Assembly (NCBI GenBank): GCA_903864395.1
Contig: CAIPFQ010000143.1
Coordinates: 1-7,872 of the forward strand
Direction: 5' to 3'
From: an uncultured Chlamydiae bacterium
GTDB lineage: Bacteria > Chlamydiota > Chlamydiia > Chlamydiales > SM23-39
DNA length: 7,872 nt
Shown: positions 1 through 6,998 of the stretch, piece after piece
Layout of the letters: every line of letters begins with the position of its first letter
How positions within the stretch are numbered: the stretch's first letter is position 1
Notes under the pieces: generated by a model
What the model was told of the DNA's origin: nothing
Databases searched by the model: none
Seen by the model: the letters and a program-made list of their open reading frames with translations, nothing else
Position numbers and translations under genes: made by a program

Positions 1-218
1 GTCATCGTGAAATCAGTGAATCCATCAGGAGCGAATGTCGGAATTATGAAAATAGCCAGCTTTACGACCACGAGCTATTTAAAAAAATTATAGTGGACCC
101 ATTGAGCTGGACAACTTTTTAGCTAAACTTGTTTGCTTGATCGAAAGTTTTCCCTGTACAGGTGAACAAGCCCAAAAAACAGCGAGGGGATGAGAACGCA
201 AAGACTTGAGGATAAAAA
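1..218. other. No recognisable gene; possible IS-derived remnant
   Basis: No convincing gene is visible here. Two short plus-strand frames are open from the left edge: frame 1 to the stop at 91-93 and frame 3 to the stop at 120-122. Neither gives a protein I recognise, so one of them could be the tail of a gene outside the window. The stretch TGGACCCATTGAGCTGGACA at 94-113 has the TGGAC/TGGACA style of IS3-family terminal repeats, but no transposase motif or second end is visible. A perfect 10-bp palindrome CCTGTACAGG lies at 153-162. An open minus-strand frame crossing this stretch and the tRNA gene is not credible as a gene. Confidence 0.4.
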
Positions 219-291
219 TGCCTGAAGCCAGAATCGAACTGACGACCTTCGCATTACGAATGCGCTGCTCTACCAACTGAGCTATTCAGGC
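219..291 (-). tRNA. tRNA-Thr, anticodon CGU
   Basis: A complete 73-nt cloverleaf reads on the minus strand. The acceptor arms GCCTGAA and TTCAGGC pair perfectly. The D arm contains GCTCAGTTGGTAGAGC, the anticodon loop is TTCGTAA (anticodon CGT, reading ACG threonine codons), and the T arm GTCAG-TTCGATT-CTGGC is canonical. The discriminator base is A, at position 219. CCA is not encoded: the gene is followed at once by TTTTT, so CCA must be added by the nucleotidyltransferase. The anticodon stem GCGCA/TGCGA has four good pairs and a G27-A43 mismatch at its top. It probably serves as the minor threonine isoacceptor. Confidence 0.95.
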
Positions 292-329
292 GAAATGAGA
301 CGTCTGCCTCTCCTTAAAAAACGGCATGG

Positions 330-358
330 ATTGTAACGAAGCCTTATTTTTTAATCAA
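330..358 (-). promoter_or_regulatory. Sigma70-type promoter of tRNA-Thr
   Basis: On the minus strand, TTGATT (358-353) is followed after exactly 17 bases by TACAAT (335-330). These match the -35 and -10 consensus at four and five of six positions. Transcription would start near 323, leaving a leader of about 32 nt before the mature tRNA 5' end at 291, which RNase P would remove. The orientation and distance fit the tRNA gene, and no other minus-strand gene lies downstream. Confidence 0.65.
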
Positions 359-376
359 CCATTCGCTCGAAGAACA

Positions 377-405
377 TTTAGATTTTATTGATCCATCTCT
401 ATACT
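377..405 (+). promoter_or_regulatory. Candidate promoter of ispD-DUF2892 operon
   Basis: TTTAGA (377-382) and TATACT (400-405) are separated by 17 bases and match the sigma70 hexamers at four and five of six positions. The start point would fall at about 411-413, right on the ispD start codon, which implies a leaderless or almost leaderless mRNA. The sequence is AT-rich, so a chance match is possible. Confidence 0.35.
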
Positions 406-412
406 CGGAGTT

Positions 413-1105
413 ATGTACAAAGAATCCAAGATCGGCGCTTCCCTCCTGATGGGAGGCTCTGGGCATCGTTTCGGAGACAAACTCCCAAAACAATTTTGCC
501 TCTTAAAGGGAAAACCTCTTTATCTCTACGCCTTAGAAACTTTGCTGGAGATGGAAATTTTTGAAGAGATCGTCATCGTATGCCATCCCGACTGGATGGC
601 CAAGTTGGATTTAAAAAATTTTCCACCCATCGTGCAGACGGTTCCTGGCGGATCTACTCGTCAAGAATCGTCCTTCTTGGGACTTTGCGCTTTTAGAAAG
701 ATGCCAGAGTGGGTGGTCATTCATGATGCCGCGCGCCCTTTTGTGACAAAGGCCATTGTTCTAGCCAATCTCGAAGCCGCTATGACATGCGGCAGTGCCG
801 ATACCTGCGTCCCTTCTACAGATACACTGGTCTTCGCCCCTGATGGACACCAAATCGTATCGATCCCCAAGCGCCATGAATTTTTTCGCGGTCAAACACC
901 GCAAACCTTTCGCTATTCCCTCATCGCAGAAGCGCATGCTAGAGCGCGTCAAAAAGGGATCGACAATGCGAGCGATGATTGTCAGTTGATTGCTGATTTA
1001 AATAGCCCTATTGCTATATCAAAGGGTCATGAGGAGAATATGAAAATTACTTCCTCCCTCGATTTAAAAATTGCAGAAATCATCCTCGAAAAAAGGAGAA
1101 CTTGA
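413..1105 (+). CDS. ispD: 2-C-methyl-D-erythritol 4-phosphate cytidylyltransferase (IspD)
   Basis: IspD transfers CMP from CTP to 2-C-methyl-D-erythritol 4-phosphate, giving CDP-ME, in the cytosolic non-mevalonate route to isopentenyl diphosphate. The 230-residue length is normal for the family. The N-terminal nucleotide-binding loop MGGSGHRFG (13-21) leads into PKQF (25-28), with R19 and K26 in the positions of the catalytic Arg and Lys. HDAARP (104-109) carries the metal-binding Asp. RGQTPQTF (159-166) follows R154, the likely match of the substrate-binding Arg, and MKIT (210-213) supplies the C-terminal Lys. ATG 413 is the only start that keeps the first beta strand, because an in-frame stop lies at 389-391. 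GGAG sits at 407-410, only two bases from the ATG, unusually close. The stop codon overlaps the next gene's ATG by one base, so the two genes form an operon. Confidence 0.95.
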   Translation: MYKESKIGASLLMGGSGHRFGDKLPKQFCLLKGKPLYLYALETLLEMEIFEEIVIVCHPDWMAKLDLKNFPPIVQTVPGGSTRQESSFLGLCAFRKMPEWVVIHDAARPFVTKAIVLANLEAAMTCGSADTCVPSTDTLVFAPDGHQIVSIPKRHEFFRGQTPQTFRYSLIAEAHARARQKGIDNASDDCQLIADLNSPIAISKGHEENMKITSSLDLKIAEIILEKRRT

Positions 1106-1293
1106 TGAAAAAAAATATGGGAACTTTTGATCGCGTTTTACGCCTAGTTATGGCTACGGCTCTGTTCGCTTTTGCCTATTGGCAAGAAAGCTGGGTCGCT
1201 TTTGCCGTAGCGGTTTTCGTTTTATTTGAAGCCGTAATCGGCTGGTGCGCTCTCTATCAAATCTTGGGAAAAAATTCTTGTCCTAAAGACTAA
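1105..1293 (+). CDS. Small membrane protein, DUF2892 (YgaP-like transmembrane domain)
   Basis: The 62-residue product begins MKKNMGTFDRVLRL, the signature opening of DUF2892 proteins, followed by two hydrophobic segments (about 14-26 and 30-46) and the closing GWCALYQILGKNSC. This family also forms the membrane anchor of YgaP-type rhodanese proteins, but here it stands alone, with no rhodanese domain. Its role is not established. It should sit in the inner membrane as a short helical hairpin. I start it at ATG 1105 rather than the adjoining TTG 1102, because AGGAG (1094-1098) is then six bases upstream. The ATG shares one base with the ispD stop, suggesting translational coupling; no functional link to IspD is known. 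Its TAA overlaps the stop of the convergent gene on the minus strand. Confidence 0.85.
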   Translation: MKKNMGTFDRVLRLVMATALFAFAYWQESWVAFAVAVFVLFEAVIGWCALYQILGKNSCPKD

Positions 1294-2054
1294 GGGGTAT
1301 TGAAGTTGAGAATGTAAGTGATTTGTTGCACCTGCTCTGGCGCGATAATGACAAATTGCGCCGTCTGCTGATACGGGGGAAGATAATAAACCTGCAAAAG
1401 ACCAGAACTGGCCGAAATGCTCGTGATATTTTGAAGCAACCCATTTGGAATCGGCGGATTAAAAGGGCCCGTCAAGGTCGTCTGCATCCATACCTGGTTC
1501 GTGTTGCTCGTGTGAAATGGAGGCTGCATGAGCTGATTGACCGCTGAGGCAATATCAATGGCTCTCTGATAAGGATTCACCTCGAAATAAGGAAGCGTCC
1601 CCACTGGTGCGCTCGCTGTAAAAGATCCTTGTGTCTTAGGCAGATTCGAAAGCGTCGGAAAATAAAGCACAGCAACGACTTGTTCTGAAGGCAACACAAG
1701 ATATTGCGACACACCATAAGTCTGAGTCGTCTGATACGCTACAATTAAGAGCGTATTATATACAGTGGGCGTGATGCTCTGAACGTAAGGAATTAACCCG
1801 TTGTTGATATAGCGATAGGTCGTGTAGGGAATGTTCCCTGGCAACGTTGTTTGCAAGGCAAATTCTGGAACCTGTGTCCCAGAAGCATGCTTCAAGGCCT
1901 TAAAAGTATTGAGGATCTCTGTTCCGCGCGTTGTCGAATCGATCTGATACAGCGTAGTTTGACTCGCTGCCCCTAAAAGGACGGCGGTTCCAGAGTTTGC
2001 GCTAAAGAAGGGCAGTATCCCCACAAGACCCAAGAGCATATGTGTAAATTTCAT
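1290..2054 (-). CDS. Unrecognised exported protein with two copies of one domain
   Basis: I do not recognise this 254-residue protein. The N-terminus MKFTHMLLGLVGILPFFSAN looks like a Sec signal peptide: one Lys, a hydrophobic core at 7-17 and probable cleavage near 19-24. The mature part is rich in Thr, Gln, Asn, Tyr and Pro, poor in Lys and free of cysteine, which suits a periplasmic or surface protein. Residues about 68-132 and 191-251 are diverged copies of the same unit: both begin QTTL, pass an NGL motif and a hydrophobic strand, and end in EQV plus a beta-like strand. The gene starts 10 bases after the uvrD stop on the same strand, so it is probably cotranscribed with uvrD. No Shine-Dalgarno is visible, so translation may depend on coupling. 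Function is unknown. Confidence 0.75.
   Translation of the reverse strand: MKFTHMLLGLVGILPFFSANSGTAVLLGAASQTTLYQIDSTTRGTEILNTFKALKHASGTQVPEFALQTTLPGNIPYTTYRYINNGLIPYVQSITPTVYNTLLIVAYQTTQTYGVSQYLVLPSEQVVAVLYFPTLSNLPKTQGSFTASAPVGTLPYFEVNPYQRAIDIASAVNQLMQPPFHTSNTNQVWMQTTLTGPFNPPIPNGLLQNITSISASSGLLQVYYLPPYQQTAQFVIIAPEQVQQITYILNFNTP
1302..1484 (-). repeat. Protein-level repeat unit B of exported protein
   Basis: This encodes residues 191-251, matching unit A in order: QTTLTG, NGLLQ, LLQVYYLPPYQQT, then QFVIIAPEQV. The order and spacing of the motifs point to an old internal duplication of one domain. Confidence 0.6.
1659..1853 (-). repeat. Protein-level repeat unit A of exported protein
   Basis: This encodes residues 68-132 of the exported protein. 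It shares an ordered set of motifs with unit B: QTTLPG, NGLIP, LLIVAYQTT, then QYLVLPSEQV. The resemblance is at the protein level only; the DNA has diverged. Confidence 0.6.
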
Positions 2055-2064
2055 AGGAAATATT

Positions 2065-4005
2065 TTAAGCGAAAGAGCTGATTGTTCGCAAGGGAGGAGA
2101 AAAATTGGTCGTAAATTTGGGGGGGATTTCCTTGAGAAAGCGCGAGGGGCGCATTGAGCGCGAGGTGCCCCACATATAGCGAGAAAGAGCCGAGCAAATA
2201 TAGAGCCTCTTTTTTGCGCGAGTCATCCCTACATAGCAGAGGCGCCTCTCTTCTTCGATGGCTTTTGCATCGTCTTTGCTATTGATATGAGGAAAAAGAT
2301 CTTCCTCAAGACCCACGAGAAAGGCAAGATTGAATTCTAGCCCTTTGCTGTTGTGGAGCGTCATCAACTTTACCGAAGGAAGATGAGCCTCTGCCTTGAC
2401 ATGAGAGCGCAGCGAGAGCTCTTCGAGAAATTGCACGAGAGAAGCCTCTTTTTGTTCCTCTTCCCATTCCGCCGCTTTTCCCATCAATTCATCTAAGTTT
2501 TCCTTGCGATCTTGAAAGGTTTCTGGATCTTCGTGCAAATAGGCCATGTATTTTGACTCAGAAATCGCCTCCGCAATCAGCTCGTGAATCGGAATCTGTC
2601 CTACTCGCTTTCGTAAATGCTGAATGAGGCGCACATAATTTTTAAGTCCCTCTTTTTGCCTTGCGCTTAGCTTTAAGTCAGGACAAAAAGGGCTCCCCGC
2701 AATAAGCTCCTCGCAAAATGTGAAAATCGGAATGTGCGTTTCCGTAGCTGCAGCGCTTACCTTTTCGATCGCGCTCTCCCCAATGCCTCGGCGCGGCGTA
2801 TTGACCATTCTGAGAAAAGAAATGAGATCAGAGCTCGATAGGACAACCGCTAGAAGCGCTAAAATATCTTTGACCTCCTTTCGGTCATAGAAGGAAAGTC
2901 CTCCTATGATTGTATAGGGAATTTTTCGCGCAAGCAACAAATCCTCAAAGACCCTCGATTGCGCATTGGTTCGATAGAAAATGGCGATCTCGTCGTAGTT
3001 CACAGGCTCTCCAACGCTGTGCTTACGAATCCTCTCCGCGACAAATTCCGCCTCTTGTCTCTCGTTGATTCCCGTAAAGAGACCGATTTTTTCTCCTTCG
3101 CCCAACTGACTCCATAGTTTTTTGTCAAAACGCTCTTCATTGTGCTGGATCAAGGCGTTTGCCGCCTGAAGAATGATGTTCGTGCTGCGGTAATTCTGAT
3201 CGAGCGTGATCACAGAGGCTCCAGGAAAATCCGAGGCAAAATTGAGAATGTTTTGATAACGCGCGCCACGCCACGAGTAAATCGATTGATCGGGATCGCC
3301 CACTGCAAAAAGATTGCGGTGCTTTTCTACGAGAAGTTTTGCGAACATATATTGGGCGCGATTGGTGTCCTGGTACTCATCGATTAAAACAAAAAGCCAG
3401 CGATTTTGATACTCTGCGCGCATAGACTCGTTCGCACTTAACAGTTTGACGGGAAGATACAGAAGATCATCGAAATCGAGCGTGTTGCACTCTTTGAGTT
3501 TGCTCTGATAGCACGCATAAGCCTCTTGCACGGTTTTGTCTTTTTCGATGGATTCAGGGTCTAGCAGATCGTTTTTTGCACTCGAGATTTTATGCTTGAT
3601 CTCCCGAAGAATCGATTTGTCTCCCGACAACCCAAGCTGCTCCAAGCAAGTCTTTAGAAGCTTTTCGCTGTCAGCTGCATCGTAAATAGTGAAATTAGGC
3701 TGATAGCCCATCGCACCGATGGACTCGCGCAAAATTCGAGCCCCTAAGCTATGAAAGGTGCAGGCGAGCACGGCCGTGTTCTTCAATGTCCTGATCCGCG
3801 TCTTCATTTCTTCGGCCGCTTTGTTCGTAAAAGTGACCGCCAAAATGTCGGAGGGAGAAATTCCAAGATCGAGCAGATGGGCAATTCGGTAGGTGACAAC
3901 GCGCGTCTTGCCAGATCCTGCGCCCGCGAGTACAAGAAGCGGACCCTCGACGTGTTCTACGGCTTGAAGCTGCTGTGGATTGAGGAGAGGAGGTGCGCTT
4001 TGCAT
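2065..4005 (-). CDS. uvrD: UvrD/PcrA-type superfamily 1 DNA helicase
   Basis: This is a 3'-5' superfamily 1A helicase that unwinds DNA in nucleotide excision and mismatch repair and clears proteins from DNA. All core motifs are present in the 646 residues: Q motif LNPQQLQAV (8-16), Walker A GAGSGKT (28-34), motif Ia VTFTNKAAEEM (57-67), Walker B DEYQDT (209-214), motif III GDPDQSIYSWRGA (236-248), motif IV NYRS (271-274), motif V LMTLHNSKGLEF (547-558) and motif VI RRLCYVGMTRAKKRL (587-601). The protein ends soon after PSRFLKEIPP (620-629). It is therefore shorter than E. coli UvrD (720 residues) and lacks that enzyme's C-terminal extension. The Q motif just after Met1 supports the start at 4005, although no Shine-Dalgarno precedes it. 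The exported-protein gene follows after 10 bases. PcrA or Rep are alternative names for the same fold. Confidence 0.93.
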   Translation of the reverse strand: MQSAPPLLNPQQLQAVEHVEGPLLVLAGAGSGKTRVVTYRIAHLLDLGISPSDILAVTFTNKAAEEMKTRIRTLKNTAVLACTFHSLGARILRESIGAMGYQPNFTIYDAADSEKLLKTCLEQLGLSGDKSILREIKHKISSAKNDLLDPESIEKDKTVQEAYACYQSKLKECNTLDFDDLLYLPVKLLSANESMRAEYQNRWLFVLIDEYQDTNRAQYMFAKLLVEKHRNLFAVGDPDQSIYSWRGARYQNILNFASDFPGASVITLDQNYRSTNIILQAANALIQHNEERFDKKLWSQLGEGEKIGLFTGINERQEAEFVAERIRKHSVGEPVNYDEIAIFYRTNAQSRVFEDLLLARKIPYTIIGGLSFYDRKEVKDILALLAVVLSSSDLISFLRMVNTPRRGIGESAIEKVSAAATETHIPIFTFCEELIAGSPFCPDLKLSARQKEGLKNYVRLIQHLRKRVGQIPIHELIAEAISESKYMAYLHEDPETFQDRKENLDELMGKAAEWEEEQKEASLVQFLEELSLRSHVKAEAHLPSVKLMTLHNSKGLEFNLAFLVGLEEDLFPHINSKDDAKAIEEERRLCYVGMTRAKKRLYICSALSRYMWGTSRSMRPSRFLKEIPPKFTTNFSPPLRTISSFA

Positions 4006-4104
4006 GGTGTCAATGAGTGTACTCGATTAAGCTTCAAGACGGCAAGGTTTTTTCGTTGTCTAGACTACAAAAGGACAATCCGTTAAAATAAGAAGAAGGT
4101 TCCT
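4006..4104. promoter_or_regulatory. Divergent promoter region between uvrD and SNF2 gene
   Basis: These 99 bases separate two head-to-head genes and should hold both promoters. For the SNF2 gene, TAGACT (4061-4066) and TAAAAT (4084-4089) are 17 bases apart, and AGAAGG (4094-4099) is a ribosome binding site five bases before ATG 4105. For uvrD on the minus strand, TTGCCG and TACACT (4021-4016) are 18 bases apart and would give a start only a few bases before the ATG. An inverted repeat TTGTC (4056-4060) and GACAA (4074-4078) lies near the middle and could bind a regulator. All hexamer matches are moderate. Confidence 0.35.
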
Positions 4105-6997
4105 ATGAAAATGCTCCCTGAATTTGTTTGCAAATACTTTTCTTCAGCCAACCTTTTAATAGAAGAGGGGCGTGTGAAAGATTTGCTCTTTTCTCGAGGG
4201 ACGTATCAGGCTGAAGTTCAAGGGAAAAATAAAAAGAAAGAATTTCCATTTCTTCAAATTCAAGAGGATGGCTCTCTGTCCGACTTTTTTTGTTCTTGTG
4301 CGGAAGAATTGGGTTGTGTCCACCTCGCCGCAGCGTACCTCAAGATTTTTCAAGGGAAAGAAGAGCCTTTGCATATTCGTTTTAAAAATTCTTTTTGGAA
4401 TCGCTTGTTTCAAATGATCAGTAAAAGGCAAGGCTATGAGCCTAGCTGTTTGCTCTGTGATGAAGCGGGTCTCTATTCTTGCGAGTCTAAAACGAAAAAA
4501 AAACTATTTTCCATTGAAGCACTCGGTGCGAGCGCGAAAAAAGAGCTTAAAAAAATGATCACGAATCGCGAGGTTGAGACGGAGGAGACATCGTTAAAAT
4601 TTTCGAATTGGCCCGCTGAAGAGCTCGCCAGTTTTCGTGCAGGACAGGGGAGCCACCCGATTCAATATGAGCTCTCTTTTTGGTCTGATCTTGCGAAATG
4701 GATGATGAGGCTTCAAGAGGAGGGAAAAGCCTATAGAATTGCGTATGCTGGAAAAGGGCTCCCTCGGGAAGTTTCTCTTCATTTTCCTGAGCTGCGCGTT
4801 TGGTTTTATATTTCGGAAGTGAGCTGGCCCTGGTTGATTCCTTCTTTAAATTCTGTCGCCTCCCCCTTGCGCCTCTTTGATCCTGGAAAGGGGATGGTTG
4901 AAGCGGTAGAATACGATCCCGATCAAAAAAAATTGCGGATCACGCATAAAACTCATGGGATGCAACCATCGGAAACAGGAGAGGGAATTGCCGTAGGCGA
5001 TTGGTTTTTTATTGAAGGGAGAGGGTTTTATCGGCGGAGAGGCTCTTTACTTTTTCGGGAATCGGAAATTGGGGCAGATAAAATCGCAGAGGTTTTAAAC
5101 GATTCTTGGAAAGATCTCACCCCTTTCCTCTCTATTCATCCAGAGCCGAGAAAATCATTCTATAAACTTCATATGGAGCCTCAAGGCTCTTTGCACATTC
5201 AGTTTTATATCTTAGAGCCAGGCGACCTTTCTTCTTCTCAATCCTCTCTTTTTACCCCTTGGGTTTATGTGGAGGGAAGGGGATTTTATTTGGTGGAAGA
5301 TTGGCTTTTTGAGGGGAAAGAAAAAGTGATTCCTAGGGCGGGCATGGCGGATTTTATTAACCGCCATCGTCTCTGGCTACACCAATTTCCAGGGTTTCAG
5401 ATCCATTTGGGGAGCCTGGATTCTTACTTGGTCTACCGATGGAATGAACAGGGGCACTTAGTTTTCGACGCTGCGCTCAACTTTCCTGAAGGTTTTGAGG
5501 AAGCGATTCATTTTGATGAATGGGTTTATGTTCCTGGGCAAGGATTTTATATGAAAAAGCAGGGTGCTTCGCGTCTCTCTTTGCATCCAGGACTGGAAAT
5601 TCAAAGGAAAGATATTTCCTCTTTTATTCAAGATCATCAGGAAGAGTTAGAACAGGTCCAAGGGTTTTTCAGTACAAGAGCGATTGTGTTAAAAACTGGA
5701 CTAAAATTGATTGTAAATGAAGCGGGGCGCCTTGTGGTTTCCCCACAAAGAGAATATGCCCCTGGCGTCGATCCTTCTTCAATCCAAATTTTCAATAACT
5801 TTTTTTATGTTAAAGAAATGGGATTTCAGGCTGCGTCCGCAGCGGCGCAGCTTCCTGAAAAATATCAGGAAACTTATGAGGTGCCAGCGTATCAAGAAAC
5901 GCAGTTTCTCGCCTATGAACTAGAGCAAATTTCCCCTTATATTGTTTTTCTCGATCCTCGCCTTAAAAAACCATCGCATCTTTGGATTCAAATTTACAGT
6001 GCGTCGCGTGAAAAAGTTCGAGGCAAAGAAAAATGGTGTGTTCGTTTTTCGTACGAATCGGAATTAGGAAGCGTAGACTCCATCGTTCTTTGGGATACGC
6101 TCGATCAACGCCGATCCCATTTGTTTTCTCTAGCGGGACTGATCCATCTCAAAGAGGCGCGCTTCAGCTGGCTCTCTCAAATTCCAGAGAAATGTTTAGA
6201 TCGAAAAAGGGGGGTTCTGTGGCTCAGTGCGCTCGAATGGCTTCGCCTATCTGCCATGGAGAATTTAAAATTGCCTGTTGGAGACGATCCTCAGGCTGCC
6301 TTGACGCGCCGACTTTTTGAAAAAATGGAGCATCTTGAAACAGATAAAAAGCTTGATATTTCGCAGCTGAAATCGACGCTGCGTCCTTATCAAGAGCAAG
6401 GGCTTCAGTGGCTCTGGTTTCTCTACTGCAATGGTCTTTCGGGGCTTTTATGCGATGACATGGGGCTTGGCAAAACGCACCAAGCTATGGCCTTGCTTGC
6501 GGCTGTGAATCAAATAGATACAGAAAAAAAGCATAAGTACCTTGTGGTCTGTCCAACCTCTGTGATCTATCATTGGCAAGAGCTTTTAAAGCGTTTTTTG
6601 CCGAATTTTTCTGTGTGTACCTACTATGGGCTTGATCGAAGTTTGGAAAACTTTGACGAATGTTATGATCTTTTACTCACCTCTTACGGTATTCTTCGCT
6701 CAGGAAAAGATCCCTTACACGGTTTAGCTTTCGAAGTGGCTGTCTTTGATGAAATCCAGGTTGCTAAAAATTACGCATCTCAAACACATAAAGCTTTGTG
6801 CGATATTCGCGCGAATATGCGTCTAGGTTTAAGCGGAACTCCGATAGAAAATAGGATTCGAGAGCTCAAATCACTCATTGATATTGTTCTTCCGTCTTAC
6901 CTCCCTTCCGACTCTGTTTTTCGCGATATGTTTATTTATCCGATTGAAAAACAAAATGACGAAGTGAATAAAAGTTTGCTTGGTGCAAAGGTACAAA
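4105..6997 (+). CDS. SWIM-domain SNF2-family helicase, 3' part missing at junction
   Basis: This is a SNF2-type ATP-dependent DNA translocase of the SWIM-containing bacterial kind known from chlamydiae. About 960 native residues remain. A SWIM zinc-finger motif CSCAEELGCVH (CxC...CxH, 63-73) lies near the N-terminus, with an extra CLLC pair at 115-118. Four repeats of about 90 residues span roughly 265-612. The motor begins with LRPYQEQGLQWL (759-770), then Walker A DDMGLGKT (784-791), motif Ia VVCPTSVIYHW (814-824), motif II DEIQ (882-885) and motif III GLSGTPIEN (908-916). The second RecA-like lobe with motifs IV-VI, some 200 residues in family members, is missing. Beyond about residue 960 the frame stays open to a stop at 7432-7434, but that Arg/Pro-rich tail is the antisense of the rubrerythrin gene. 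As it stands the product could not work as a motor. It is divergent from uvrD. Confidence 0.85.
4897..5940 (+). repeat. Four tandem protein repeats of about 90 residues in SNF2 protein
   Basis: Residues about 265-612 contain four diverged copies marked by WFFIEGRGFY (300-309), WVYVEGRGFY (386-395), WVYVPGQGFY (473-482) and FFYVKEMGFQ (566-575). Spacings are 86, 87 and 93 residues. Before each marker is a strand pair around a G-x-L turn (for example EPQGSLHI, NEQGHLVF, NEAGRLVV). After the first three comes a helix-like stretch such as ADFINRHRLWL or SSFIQDHQEEL. The fourth copy has lost the second Gly-Tyr signature and is the most degenerate. Confidence 0.7.
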
Positions 6998-6998
6998 T
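6979..6998. other. Junction between AT-leaning and GC-rich sequence
   Basis: To the left the SNF2 frame reads sensibly up to about NDEVNKSLL (951-959). To the right the antisense of a GC-rich rubrerythrin gene begins with its stop codon at 6998-7000. Composition and apparent taxonomy change within these 20 bases. The join contains a near-perfect tandem pair, GGTGCAAA (6982-6989) and GGTACAAA (6990-6997). No transposase, tRNA, att-like site or terminal inverted repeat is present. Confidence 0.75.

Noticed and set aside
88..276. Minus-strand open frame of 62 codons
   Set aside because: It runs straight through the tRNA-Thr gene and has no family resemblance; such frames across tRNA genes are usually spurious.
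1231..1242. GCCG-TAAT-CGGC hairpin as a terminator for the minus-strand genes
   Set aside because: It lies within the DUF2892 coding sequence, has only a short stem and is not followed by a T run on either strand.
3751..4086. Plus-strand 111-codon frame over the start of uvrD
   Set aside because: It is antisense to the conserved Walker A region of uvrD and shows no protein motif.
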